Below the pieces are notes generated by a model. That model saw only the letters and a list, made by a program, of their open reading frames with translations. It was not told where the DNA came from and made no database searches. Both the position numbers and the translations under genes were made by a program. From Jaapia argillacea MUCL 33604 (taxonomy: Eukaryota; Basidiomycota; Agaricomycetes; Jaapiales; Jaapiaceae), in NCBI GenBank assembly GCA_000697665.1, contig KL197718.1, positions 95,763-159,762 of the forward strand: DNA of 64,000 bases, given 5' to 3'. How positions within the stretch are numbered: the first letter of the stretch is position 1; each line of letters starts with the position of its first letter. Shown here piece after piece: positions 1-10,238 of the stretch.

Positions 1-957
1 TAGCGTTTATTACAATATCTGCGGGTGGTAGCGAGGCCGAGATGGTGTTTGAGGTAGAGGAAGAGGAAGAGGAAGGGGCGGAGATGGACGGAGACTCAAA
101 CTCAGCCAAAGACCCAACAACCCTCCTAACGAACTTCACACCACCCTCCTTCAACCTCCCATACAAAAATTCAAGATAGGTAGAAGGCGTGAACACCACC
201 GACGTGTACTGAATCCCTATTTTGGCATGGGATTCAGGGGGGAGGGACGTGGAGGGGAGTATTTTGTACTAGGAGGAGATGGGTATGAGGACGAATGAAG
301 GAGGGTGAAGGGGGAGAGGAGGAGGGAAGAAGGAAGAAGGAAGGAGAAACATACATCAGGCATGAAATCCTTCCACCAAAGATCCTCATCAGTCCCTACA
401 TCATCTCTAAACACCACACTCGGCATCCTCTTCACCACCAAACATCAAACGTAGCAGGGTCAAGTTGGTCACGCCATTATCAACACGAACAACGCAATCA
501 ACACGGACGATACAATCAACATGAACGATACGATCATCAGCGCGAACGATATAATTATTTACACGAACGATACACCACTCACCCGAACACTACTCTCCGG
601 ATGACTCTCCGCCAACCCCCAAAAATACCTAAACCCACTCTTCAAAACCTCTCTCTCAAGCGCATCATCCACTTTCGTCCCTCCCCCTCCGAACCCCGCT
701 CCAGCCCTAAAGGTCCAAAGTTATCATGAGTTAATCTCGCGCGGTGAAACTCGCCCAATCAATCTCGTCCACCCAACGAACCCCAAACCCGAAGAACAAA
801 AGGGAAGGAAAGAAACATACCAAGGAGAAGCCCAATCCAAACTCTCCTCATCACCAGGTAAATCTCTAGCCACAATAGTGATATCATACGAACGAGGTAA
901 AGAATGAGCGATCGAAAGACCCGTTACACCCGCTCCTATGATTATCACCGAAGGCAT
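1..957 (-). CDS. D-amino-acid oxidase, 5' part (3' end outside window)
   Basis: FAD-dependent oxidase that deaminates D-amino acids to 2-oxo acids, giving H2O2 and ammonia, normally in peroxisomes. The start at 957 opens straight into the N-terminal dinucleotide-binding motif (GAGVTG, residues 8-13). My exons are 821-957, 583-707, 355-429 and <1-208. They join through WAGAG, the MPSVVF segment and MPD-YTSVVFTP to IVINA, the order seen in fungal D-amino-acid oxidases. The last visible exon carries a Ser/Pro-rich insert (about residues 138-156) before the conserved strand, which looks lineage-specific. The C-terminal half, including any peroxisomal signal, lies beyond position 1. Family is firm; specificity (D-amino acid versus D-aspartate oxidase) cannot be decided here. 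Confidence 0.85.
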
Positions 958-1339
958 TATCGTTTGGTCGTATGTGAAGGGTCGAGGATGCTAGGTTTGT
1001 AGAGGATGTCAAGTCGGTCGTGAGGGGTAGATGATACGGAGCGGAGGATGAGATGAGATCATTGCTTTCCTTCTCGTTCGCCCTTGCCCAAGATCAGTGC
1101 GCGAATAGCAGAACCTTCTCTTCGACAAACGGGAATTTGGGAGTGGAAGTCGAGATAAGACGGGATCACTTCGGGAGAACCTCCACGACCACGTGAACCT
1201 CACGCGTAGTACGCGTCTCCAGCAACGTTCGCAAAGCGACCAACCCTTCCCCAAAACGCAAAATCAGAATGGGATATGAAACATTTTGATTAAATTCTCG
1301 CTCTATCAATAAAAACCCCCAAAGTCTACCACACACCAC
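958..1339. promoter_or_regulatory. Upstream region of the D-amino-acid oxidase / downstream of ERG25
   Basis: No gene is supported here. It lies 5' of the D-amino-acid oxidase start and 3' of the ERG25 stop. It contains an imperfect dyad CGTGA-ACC-TCACG at 1192-1204 followed by ACGCG repeats. Short frames in this stretch have no recognisable similarity. Confidence 0.4.
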
Positions 1340-2614
1340 CTAATTAACCTTCTTGCCCGTAGCATCAGCAACAACCTTCGCCTCAGCCCTAACACCCTCC
1401 GCCTCGGTCTCAGCATTAATCCTATCCTCCAAAGCCCTCAACTCCTCCGGCGTAGCCTTCCCACTCTTCTTCAAAGCAGCCTTGGCAGCATTCATCTTCT
1501 TCCTGTAATCTCGGTACTTGGTATCAGTTCCAAAGAACCAATCGCACCAACGGAAAGAAGTCGAAAAGTTGTTGACGAATGCCATGTGGTGGAAATCGTG
1601 GTGTTCGGCTCCGGACCAGAAGGGTAGGATGTGTTGGAGGGACCAGGGGAAGTCTGGGGATGCAAAAATGAGTATGAGGGAGAAGAAAAGGTGGGAGAGA
1701 AGACGAACCATAACCGCTGTGAGCGTCGACGGCTTGGAATAGACGGAGAGTGATCCAGACGTAGACGGTGAAGATATGGAGATCCCTCATAAAGTACGAA
1801 TACAACAATGGTCCAGCGATGGTCCCAGTTCCAAGGATGAAAACCTCAGCGGGGTGAGCGTACTCTGCAGCAAGACCGAAAGGAGCAGAGTATTTATGAT
1901 GGATCTTGTGGATGTGCTTGTAAAGGGCACCCTTGTGGAGGGCTTGGTGGGCTGAAAGTGGCAACAGATTGTAAGATAGGTGTACTAGAGGAGAGAAGAG
2001 GTGGGGAGTGCGTACCGAAGAAGTGGAACATATCCTCAAAGACGAAGAAGAAAAAGACCTGCAGAAGCATGGTCTTCAGGTCGGTGAAGGGGACTTGCCA
2101 TGTGGCCATACCGAGGCCCTCAGCGACAGGGTGGAATAACCAGATCTACGGACAAGCCCAACGACGTCAGCTTTATGCGAGATTGGGGAATGATAGGAGA
2201 CGCACCATAGGAGCCTCGATAGTGAAATGCGAGAACAAAACCTGTTTCGTACATTCCCATTGCTCAGCAGCGGTGGGGACCTTGGTAGGCTGGAGTTTCC
2301 ATCGTCGGAAATAAGGAATGGCGTCGATAATGATCCAAGGTACACAACGACCAAAGTAAACGATCTTACAAACCACCAACATCAACCATTATTCTCCACG
2401 AAAAAAACGCGTCAGAACATACCTCGTGCAGCAAAAAGCTTGCTATACCCGTCGCGAGGATCGGGTTCCCAATCCACATATACCAATTCATCCACTGAAC
2501 CTCCATCCAATTCAACTTGCTCACATCCGTGCCTGCATACAAGAGCTCAGGGCTCTCATAATCGCCAAAGATACTCCTCGAAGGAGGAGCAGTCACGTTA
2601 ACGTGGTAGGACAT
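1340..2614 (-). CDS. ERG25: C-4 methylsterol oxidase (sterol desaturase superfamily)
   Basis: Di-iron oxygenase that oxidises the C-4 methyl groups of sterols in ergosterol synthesis, on the ER membrane. Exons 2423-2614, 2206-2364, 2016-2145, 1709-1951 and 1340-1653 total 1038 nt (345 aa). The histidine clusters are all present: HFFAH at 158-162, HKIHH at 175-179 and HHDFHH at 259-264. Around them are the typical [17 protein letters not shown] block and VDAHSGYDFPWSL, the latter rebuilt across intron 4. Hydrophobic segments fit a multi-pass ER protein. The C-terminus is a long Lys/Ala/Glu-rich tail of about 50 residues. All splice phases agree. It is unlinked to other sterol genes here. Confidence 0.95.
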
Positions 2615-3335
2615 TTTTTGTGAGGGTACGTCCGACGACTCCGATCAGAAATTATAAGTGTGTAGCGGGGTGTCGTCGTCCTCAGAGGGGTGAACAAGAC
2701 GGGAAGGAGGGAGGGGATGGGGAGGTAGTGGTTGTATGAGAACCTGGTCCACTCCAAGCGTAGAGGTTTTATTTGAGTCCCAAAGGTCGAAAACCGCACC
2801 ACTTTGAGCTTTATTTTTGATAATTTGTGCCAGTGGCGTGAGGTGGATGTTACCATTGCCTCGGGCCAATAGGAAATGCGAAACGTAAGCGGAAGGGAGA
2901 TGCCGTAGGGAGAAGTGATTGAGAGAACGAGTGTGGGAAGGAGGGTAATTGGCATATTGGGTTCGCGACCGACGCTGGAGCGGTCGAGGGGGAGGGTCTG
3001 GAGGAGTGAAGGGAGGGAAAGATGGCGGGGAGGTGCCATGGGACGATCTCTTGTGAAAGAAACCTCACCGGAAGGATGGCGTGGAGTCGGACGAGAATGA
3101 AGTCAAACAAGCATTGAATTTTTACGAACGTTCCACGACCTTAGTACCTACTTACAGAATACGAGTCGACATGGCGAAGCTCAAGCTGAGCTGGTACAAA
3201 CAATCGGAGACGTAAAGGGAATGACAGGTGCGACAGCGGAAAAGTTAAATAAAAGTTTGAGAAATCCTTCCAAAGTCTTCAACAGAAGAGCGAGCGATAC
3301 AACATCAGGAGGAGTACAAGAGTACATAAAGTCAA
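2615..3335. other. Intergenic region between ERG25 start and purine permease stop
   Basis: This is the ERG25 5' region and the 3' flank of the downstream minus-strand permease. Short frames on both strands have no family signature. I see no RNA gene or repeat in it. Confidence 0.4.
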
Positions 3336-5878
3336 TTAGACTGCGCGGGGTGGTCCTGTCATCTGAAAAGATGTAGAGCCCATGGCTATAACGTCCGAGT
3401 GCCTCTTGGAATTTTCAATATCCTGAAAGGCAGTATCAACAGACGCAGATCGCCCGTGACGACTTCTCGTCAATGTAGTCTCTAGGACAACCTCCTCGGA
3501 TCCAGGGTATGTGCTGTTCGTCTTTCCCGTGAGAATTCTCCTGAAACCCATCCCAAAACGTGAGTAAGATGTATCGAAGGAGCTGAGTAGGCGAAAGTGC
3601 GAAGAACCCGCGAGGATACTCACATCCAATATGGGATCATACCACCAGGTGGCACACCCCAATGCTCAGCCAGGTCATAAGTAGGGGGTAAGATCCGATT
3701 CCCAGAGACTTTGCGGAGCACATATGGTATGCCATTTAAGATCACATACGACAGCACGCCAGCGATAACACCATACGCAATGCTGAAACGTTCGTTGACA
3801 GTGAGACTTCGCACCTCAAGTAGGATGGGAAAGAAGATGCACGCACTTGTAAGACAGAGGTATGATGATAATCGTCAAGAACGCAGGAACGGCATCGCCG
3901 GCATAGTCCCAGTTAATCTCACGGACGCTAAATATACAAAGTGATGAGTATTGGTGCGATGATAGAAGTTTCGGATCAACATGGAAGGGGTCGACCGCGG
4001 TGGAAACATCCGAGGGGAGGAATTAAAGGAAGGTGGAAAGATAAAGGCCATGACGAACTTACTTGCGAATCATCATAGATCCCACAATGACCAACGCACC
4101 ACCCGTCGCCCACGAAGGGATCGACGCAAAAATAGGCGCAAAGAACACAGAGACGAAGAAAGCAAGTCCAGTAAAGATGGCTGTGATACCAGTCTTGCCA
4201 CCCTCTGGACCAATCATATTCAGCAGTGTCATGTAGTACAAATGAGATGATATCACATACCGCCGATACCAGTTGCGCTCTCAATGAAGGCAGTTACAGG
4301 GCTCGTCCCCATGAGAGCACCCATACTTATTGAGAATGCGTCGACGCAATATGCCACGGTGGAGTTTTCAAAGTCGAGCGTTACTGGATCGCGGAGACCG
4401 GCGAACTTGGCCATGGAGTAGAGCGTTCTAAAAAAATTGCGTAAGGATTAGGAAGCTGTCTGAAAGTGAGTTTTCTTTTACCCGGTTGTGTCTGAAACGT
4501 GTTGGATAAATTAGGGACCAAATGGGATTCGGATTGAAGTGAATACTCGCCTAGGATCTGCAGTGGCGGGCCAATAAGTTGCCGTTTGACGGAAAAGAGG
4601 TAAGAAACTCTTACATCGACATACAGGAAACTGATTAGGGCCCACCATACCCTGCTATTCCTGAAGACGGATAGGTGTCAGTTCCTAAAAGCCCAGTAAC
4701 CATTGTTACACATACCCGTAGTTGTGCTACGGGGTCAGAATATTCGCTCAGCTTACACCACACGGGGAACAATCAGTCCACTCACATCAATCACATTCCC
4801 GATCTTCGAGATAGGATGGAAAGTTACGACTTGCTTGAAAAAGTCGAATAATTCGTCCCCAGCGGGTGTATAGGGGAAATATGTGACAGACGTCGGTCTC
4901 GGCCAAGAAATGATGCTCGTCAAAAAGATGCCAATCAACAGCGCACCCTTGACCCGATACATCATCATCAAAACCGTCAACATTCCCCCTATAAAAATCC
5001 CAAGCCACATTGTTGGACTTCGGAATACCCCACCAGAGCAATAACCAGGAAGGTTGGGAAGGTAGTGATCTGGTGTACACCCTCCTAGTCCGACGTAATT
5101 GGTTGTGTCACCACCGATAACTCCAAGGCCTCCGGATCCAAGACCGATGAACGCGATGAATAAACCGATACCAGCGCCTACGGCCATGACCAAGGACTGA
5201 GGCATGATGCGGGCAAGCCATTGACGGAGGCCAAAAATAGAAAGGATGAAGAAGATCCATCCCTCGAGGAATACAGCGCCCAACGCTTCCCGGTAGGTGA
5301 TCAAACCGGACCCGTGGAATCCCACAACGGAGTACGTAAACTGCAAGGACGGTCAGGATCCGTTCAAACAAAATAAGCAAAGATAAGAAAGAAGGTAATG
5401 GAGAGAAAGTCACACGTACGTATGCATTCAAGCCCAATCCAGGGGCCATTCCCACTGGGAGATTGGCAAGAAGACCCATGAGGCACGATGAAAGTGCAGC
5501 TATAGCTGCGGTGGTGGTGATGAGATCCCGTCGTACCTCTTGCACACAGGCAAGGTAAACGTCGTCAGAGGCGCAGAGATCGTTCGTCGGGCATACACAT
5601 GTTCCTCCCGAGTCGGAAATAATGGAGGCGTTGACGGAGATGATATATGCCATGGCCGCCCATGTTGTGATTCCTGCTCTGATTTCTGTCTGCGTGTGTG
5701 TTGTGGAAGTGGTTTCCAGGGCGGTCAGTGGGGAAAAACCAAGCCAAGTCAGAGAAATGCTCACCAAGAACCGAGAACCTTCTCTTTCCTTTGGGTGCCC
5801 AGATCCCTCCAACCGAAAATACCGACCCAGAAAAGAGGTGGCAACCTGCGCGTTTAATCTATCGGCAAAGGTGATCAT
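3336..5878 (-). CDS. AzgA-type purine (adenine/guanine/hypoxanthine) permease
   Basis: Proton-coupled purine importer of the plasma membrane, AzgA-like branch. I resolve 12 exons: 5765-5878, 5420-5689, 4786-5340, 4716-4726, 4615-4660, 4551-4557, 4482-4491, 4261-4427, 4063-4204, 3847-3927, 3624-3782 and 3336-3540. They sum to 1767 nt (588 aa). Family landmarks in order are GRYFRLEGSGHP, GSRFLTEIRAG, AMAYIISVNASI, the Cys-rich GGTCVCP segment, GMAPGLGLNA, FLYVDILDTTG, TSPVTAFIESATG and EGGKTGLTA-like (here GGKTGITA), then a hydrophilic tail. The start at 5878 matches the usual N-terminus; an in-frame ATG lies at 5902. Three exons are only 11, 7 and 10 nt, and together with a 46-nt exon they encode the best conserved core (YVDILDTTG). 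The 7-nt exon is followed by a GC donor. Confidence 0.93.
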
Positions 5879-6748
5879 GTTTGAGGAGAGGATGAGCCGC
5901 AAGCAGCACCGGAGAAAAGACCCAGCTCCTCGAGTGAAACGAGTGATTTAAAGGAGTGACAAGAGACAAGCGAGGAACGTGCAGGATAGTGTCCAAGATA
6001 TACAGGACGTGAGTAAGTCTAGGATAGCCCGAGAGGGATATCTGCGCTCTTGTGTGCTTATCATCGCAAATTTTGACTAGAAGTGGAGGAGAAGAGATGC
6101 AATTCTCACTTGATTCTCACATGGTCATGGTCGCGGAGAGTGTGGTTGTTCCACAGCTCTTGCCGTTTACGGAAACTCGGGGATTGATGGGTTGTTGTGA
6201 TGTTTCCTTTCTGGTTCTCCCTCCAACCACCTCCTCGAGTAGTGTTCCTTGAGTCGGTCTTGTCTTGCAGCAGAATAACGTTGCCGTCCCTCTACGCATG
6301 CGCCTCCTCGTTTCCTTAAAGCCATTCCCTATATCTGTATCTCTGTTAGACCGCACTCACGCTTGACGTCTCGGAACATCCGGGAAGTTCTGCACCACAT
6401 GCCACATGGTTATCTCGCCAACTTTAGATTCTGAGATCGTTAACCTGGATTAACCACTAGCGCTCAATTTGCCTCCACAACGCCGTTTAATGAGAAGAGA
6501 AACCGCCTACGTTCCCCAGCAGCGTGCTATTAAGCTTGCAGAGTCGAGCCCTTGCGTATCATGTCGTCTCGGCGGAGCATCCCTCGACGGCGTTCTACTC
6601 AACGGCTTGCTTACGCCTCGCCGATCCCTTTTTATAGCTCGAATATGACCTCACTTCTCAGTCAGACCATGACCACAAGGTATCCCGAGAGCTCTATATC
6701 TGCCCTCTCTCTCCCAAAGCGTCCTGCTAAACACACCAATCAACCACC
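5879..6748. promoter_or_regulatory. Divergent promoter region, purine permease (-) and SDR (+)
   Basis: About 870 bp separate the two divergent starts. An AT-rich TATA-like stretch (TTTTTATAG, near 6629-6637) lies roughly 110 bp before the SDR start, within a probable 5' leader. No coding sequence is recognised. Confidence 0.4.
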
Positions 6749-8024
6749 ATGTCCGCATTGCGAGGAAAGTTAGCCCTGATTACCGGTTGCACGTGCGTCC
6801 GCTCCCTATCTATCACCTTTCAGGTCTTCAACTTGACGCCCGGCGCTTCCAGGGGAGGGATCGGAAAAGCCACCGCCATCACGTTCGCCAAGCAAGGGCT
6901 CAACATCGCCGTCCACTACAACAGCGCGTCGAGCGCTGCTGAGGAGCTTGTTCATGATCTTACAAGCTTAGGGGTTAAAGCTGCTGCTTTTCAAGCAGAT
7001 ATGGGCTCCTATGACGCTGTCCGTAGGATGCACCAGGAAGTTGTAGCGAAGTTGGGCAACCCGGATGTGCTGTTCAACAACGCCGGGATGGCGGGGAAGT
7101 TCATTGGCAAGACAGGTGAGATACAGGATGTTGATATGGAGATGTTTGAGAAGACTTGGAAAGTGAATTGCGGGTCAAGTTATCTGGTATGAGCCTTATT
7201 TACCTAATCCTGGTCTGTTCACAACGAGCTAAGTATTTTGAATACCGCCATTCCGTGTCTAGTTAACACAACTGTGCCTTCCATACATGGAAAGCCAGAA
7301 GTTTGGTCGCATCGTATTCTGCTCCAGGTGGGCCATTTTGTTACCCTGTGAATACCATCATAACTGAGAAACCGAAATGATGCAACGTTAGTGTGGCTGC
7401 AGGTAACGCCCTCTCCTCCGCATGTCGACCAATTTCCTCCGGACATGCTAATCCTTGAAAATCAGGAACGGGAGGTGTGATCGGCCCTCACTACGCCTCA
7501 TCAAAGTCGGCTTTACACGGGCTGGTCCACTGGATCGCACAGAGATACGCCAGAGATGGGATTGTCAGTCTTTCGACCCTCCTCTCCGACTCGAAATCTC
7601 ATTCACCTGTATTCATTCCTGTAGACTTGTAATGCCGTGGCGCCAGCACTGATTATAGGTCTGTCGTTCCCCACATATTCCATTGTTTCCATATTCACGA
7701 CTCGGCATTGCGACTACAGACACTGGAATGATGGCAAACCCTGGTCCAGAGAATCTCGTATGTCTATCTGCTCCTACTTCTCTACATCCCTTCACAAAGC
7801 TGATCCCCCACTTTCGCAGAAACTCATCCCAGTAGGTCGATTCGGCAAACCTGATGAAATTGCGTCTGTCGTCGAGATGCTCGTTGGCAATTCCTACATG
7901 ACGAACAAGGTCAGTGTTGACCCCGTTCCGTGCTCCTCCTAGACGCTGATTGTAGAGTCTAACTGTGTTGTTGCGATTTTAGATCATTGTCGTCGATGGA
8001 GGATGGACGGCCAGCGCATTTTGA
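6749..8024 (+). CDS. Short-chain dehydrogenase/reductase, FabG-like
   Basis: NAD(P)-dependent oxidoreductase of the classical SDR family, closest in layout to 3-oxoacyl-ACP reductases; the substrate is unknown. Exons 6749-6792, 6853-7186, 7263-7327, 7392-7402, 7466-7563, 7625-7658, 7720-7757, 7820-7909 and 7983-8024 total 756 nt (251 aa). The cofactor motif TGCTGGIG is split by intron 1. The NNAG motif, catalytic Ser (147/148 in FCSSVAAG) and YxxxK (Y161, K165) are present. PGP and the C-terminal IVVDGGWT are typical. Exon 4 is an 11-nt microexon encoding SVAA just after the catalytic serine. No signal peptide or membrane segment is visible. Confidence 0.92.
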
Positions 8025-8462
8025 GATGCTGACTTCTCTGATACTCCGACTGGACCCTCGGTGATCTACAGGACTTTTTATACCGTTGATCTACCTTGTT
8101 ATGATTGCCTTCATGAGTTGATATCTTCGAATATGTTTATGTAACATTACATCCGAAGCGTTTGTGCTTACTCCTGCCCAACAGCGACTTTTGCGAAACC
8201 TTGTTGCCCATATCTATTCGTGCCGAGTATACTAGAGTATACTACGAGCAGGGCATCTAAGTTATGTATCACCAACGAGCCGCTACACACGCAATCTAGC
8301 AGAATGAACTTTTTACAGTAAAGACAAGAGTAAAGATTGGATACTGGAGGAGTCCAGGTGAGTAATCTGGAGCGTGATAAACGTGCGGGTTCGTAACTTA
8401 GTAAGGTCGATCTAATACCCTCATTTCTGTCCTGACTGGATTTAGAGACTACCCTCGAGCGT
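8025..8462. other. Convergent intergenic region
   Basis: This is the 3' flank of both the SDR and the CPL1-like gene. It is AT-rich near 8100-8150, as expected for 3' ends. No gene is seen. Confidence 0.4.
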
Positions 8463-9422
8463 TCACCAAAACCCATGTTGCTTCTCCAATGGGGACGGGC
8501 CTTTGGTCTTGACGCAAGAGGTTCCACTAGATGAAGCCCGATATCCAGGTTTGCACCGATGGACGACGCAAGTACCGTGCAAACACGATACATCATGCAC
8601 GCCACGCAAGGCAGAGCAATCCACACCTGGGGTTCCACTGAGGTCGAGTGACTCTGGGCAACCTCCGCCTGTCGCAGATGAAGCATGAATCAGTCAATCC
8701 GAGATGCAAATAACGATGAACAACATACAACTCTCCAGGTCGGTTTGAGTGTCGATACACTCCCACACGTGAGTAGATCCACCTGGGGGTTTACAGGCAC
8801 TCCAGCCTGGTTGGCAAAGCAGTTTGGCCGATTTCCGGACATCCCTTTTGGGAGGAGCGCCACTTGGGGGGGTTCGCTTCGTAGGGCCACCGCTTGGTAC
8901 GTTTCTTTTGACCCTAACGTCGGTTGGGCAACCCCCAAAAATACACCCGCCCTTGCACGCCGTATAACCACTAGCACAAACGTGGCCACACGGATTATCG
9001 GCGGTGCATTGCTTGATGGAATGTTCGGGGAACGAAAACTCCAGATTTCCAGGCGCAGAGCGGATCTATTAAATCCACGTCAGAATGACTGGAGGGGACG
9101 AAGAACGGCAAGGATACGAATGAGGGAAGTGAGCTGCGCGGTAGTAACCCCGGTTCCAGCGAGAGTAACCGCGGCACTTAGGACAGGATTGCTTCCTCCG
9201 TTGACGAGAGGGGAGGCCTGGCCCTCGCACAAACACACTGTACAGTCGCGAATTCCTGTCAAAATGGGGCAGGTGGCAGAGGCAGGAAGGCTCACGGTCT
9301 AAAAAGCCAATGACAGCACCCTTGACAGCAAACGGGCCATCGACAATTCCGCAAATGTCTATCGTCGCACCTCGCACCAGGGACACCAGGGCTGCCACGG
9401 TGAAAACTCTAGAGTAACGCAT
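8463..9422 (-). CDS. Secreted cysteine-rich protein with CPL1-like domain
   Basis: Extracellular protein of a basidiomycete family named for Cryptococcus CPL1, a capsule/virulence-associated secreted protein; its biochemical role is not settled. My model is 9296-9422, 9107-9255, 8729-9065 and 8463-8668 (819 nt, 272 aa). Residues 1-19 form a signal peptide (RVFTVAALVSLVRGA). A hydrophobic N-terminal domain follows (DICGIVDG ... CLCEG ... AAVTLAG), then a low-complexity basic linker. The CPL1-like domain is clear: CQPGWSAC, ECIDTQTDLESCGGC, GVDCSALRGVHDVSC, GTCVVHRCKPGY. Intron 1 is only 40 nt, and intron 2 needs a weak GTTCTT donor to keep frame, so that junction is the least certain. Confidence 0.82.
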
Positions 9423-10238
9423 GGAGGGCGAGAGGGGGGATGTGTGGCGACCTGAGCCACAGAAAAACTCGAACTGATAAGCAAGCAGACCGGCGTTTCC
9501 TCAAGCTGCAAGTCCAACTTATGCGTGACGTCGCCAGGGATATGGAGATGGTAAAACAAAACATACCGATCTTGCCCTGATCAGGAACGACACAAGGTAT
9601 TATTTCATTATAGGTAAGCAGGTTCAAATACTTTCAAATCTTGGAATGTTCTACTCCACGATTGTAGAGCGAAACGTTGGTAAAGGAGCCAGCCCGTCTT
9701 GGCAAAGTTCTTGTCGTTTCCTGGTGGACGTTGCTCGCATTGCCAAGGAGAGGGCCAGAGCAGTGTTTCGCTGAGTGTTTGCTAAAGATTCCAACACGTC
9801 GGTCACGGTCAGGTGATCGTGTTACATTTGATGGGTGAGGACGTAACAGTGTCAGTGGCCACGCACATTTCAGGGATTGTTGCGCCATCGTGGGGGGAGG
9901 AACTTGACAGCGACAACGATAAGAGGTATACAGGGTTAGATTGCGACACCTTAGTGGACTTGGAATTTGAAACCATGGATGGTGCATATGGAAAACAAGA
10001 GATCGGTTCTGACAGAACGGAAAAGAAAACAGGAGATACGATACTTTTCCCACATTGTGCGACGTCCCGCGTCCCGCAACATAGGGCGACGTCCTGCAGG
10101 ACAACAAAGTGGAACTAAAATGAGAAAAAACCACGAATCCGATGATGTCGGCCGACGAAGTGTGAAACTCACAACCTTTGGAGTACAAAGCGAATTGTTA
10201 CAACGTACAATCAGTATCTCAATCACAATCCTCTCATT
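9423..10238. promoter_or_regulatory. Upstream region of the CPL1-like gene
   Basis: About 0.8 kb lies between the CPL1-like start and the 3' end of the next minus-strand gene. An imperfect palindromic stretch GCGACGTCCCGCGTCCCGC lies at about 10059-10077, with a related GGGCGACGTCCTGCAGGAC at 10084-10102. No coding sequence is recognised. Confidence 0.35.

Noticed and set aside
1009-1254. 81-aa open frame upstream of the D-amino-acid oxidase
   Set aside because: No similarity or start context; it lies in the promoter region.
8685-9302. 205-aa open frame on the plus strand
   Set aside because: It is the antisense shadow of the CPL1-like gene, whose minus-strand exons have clear family motifs.
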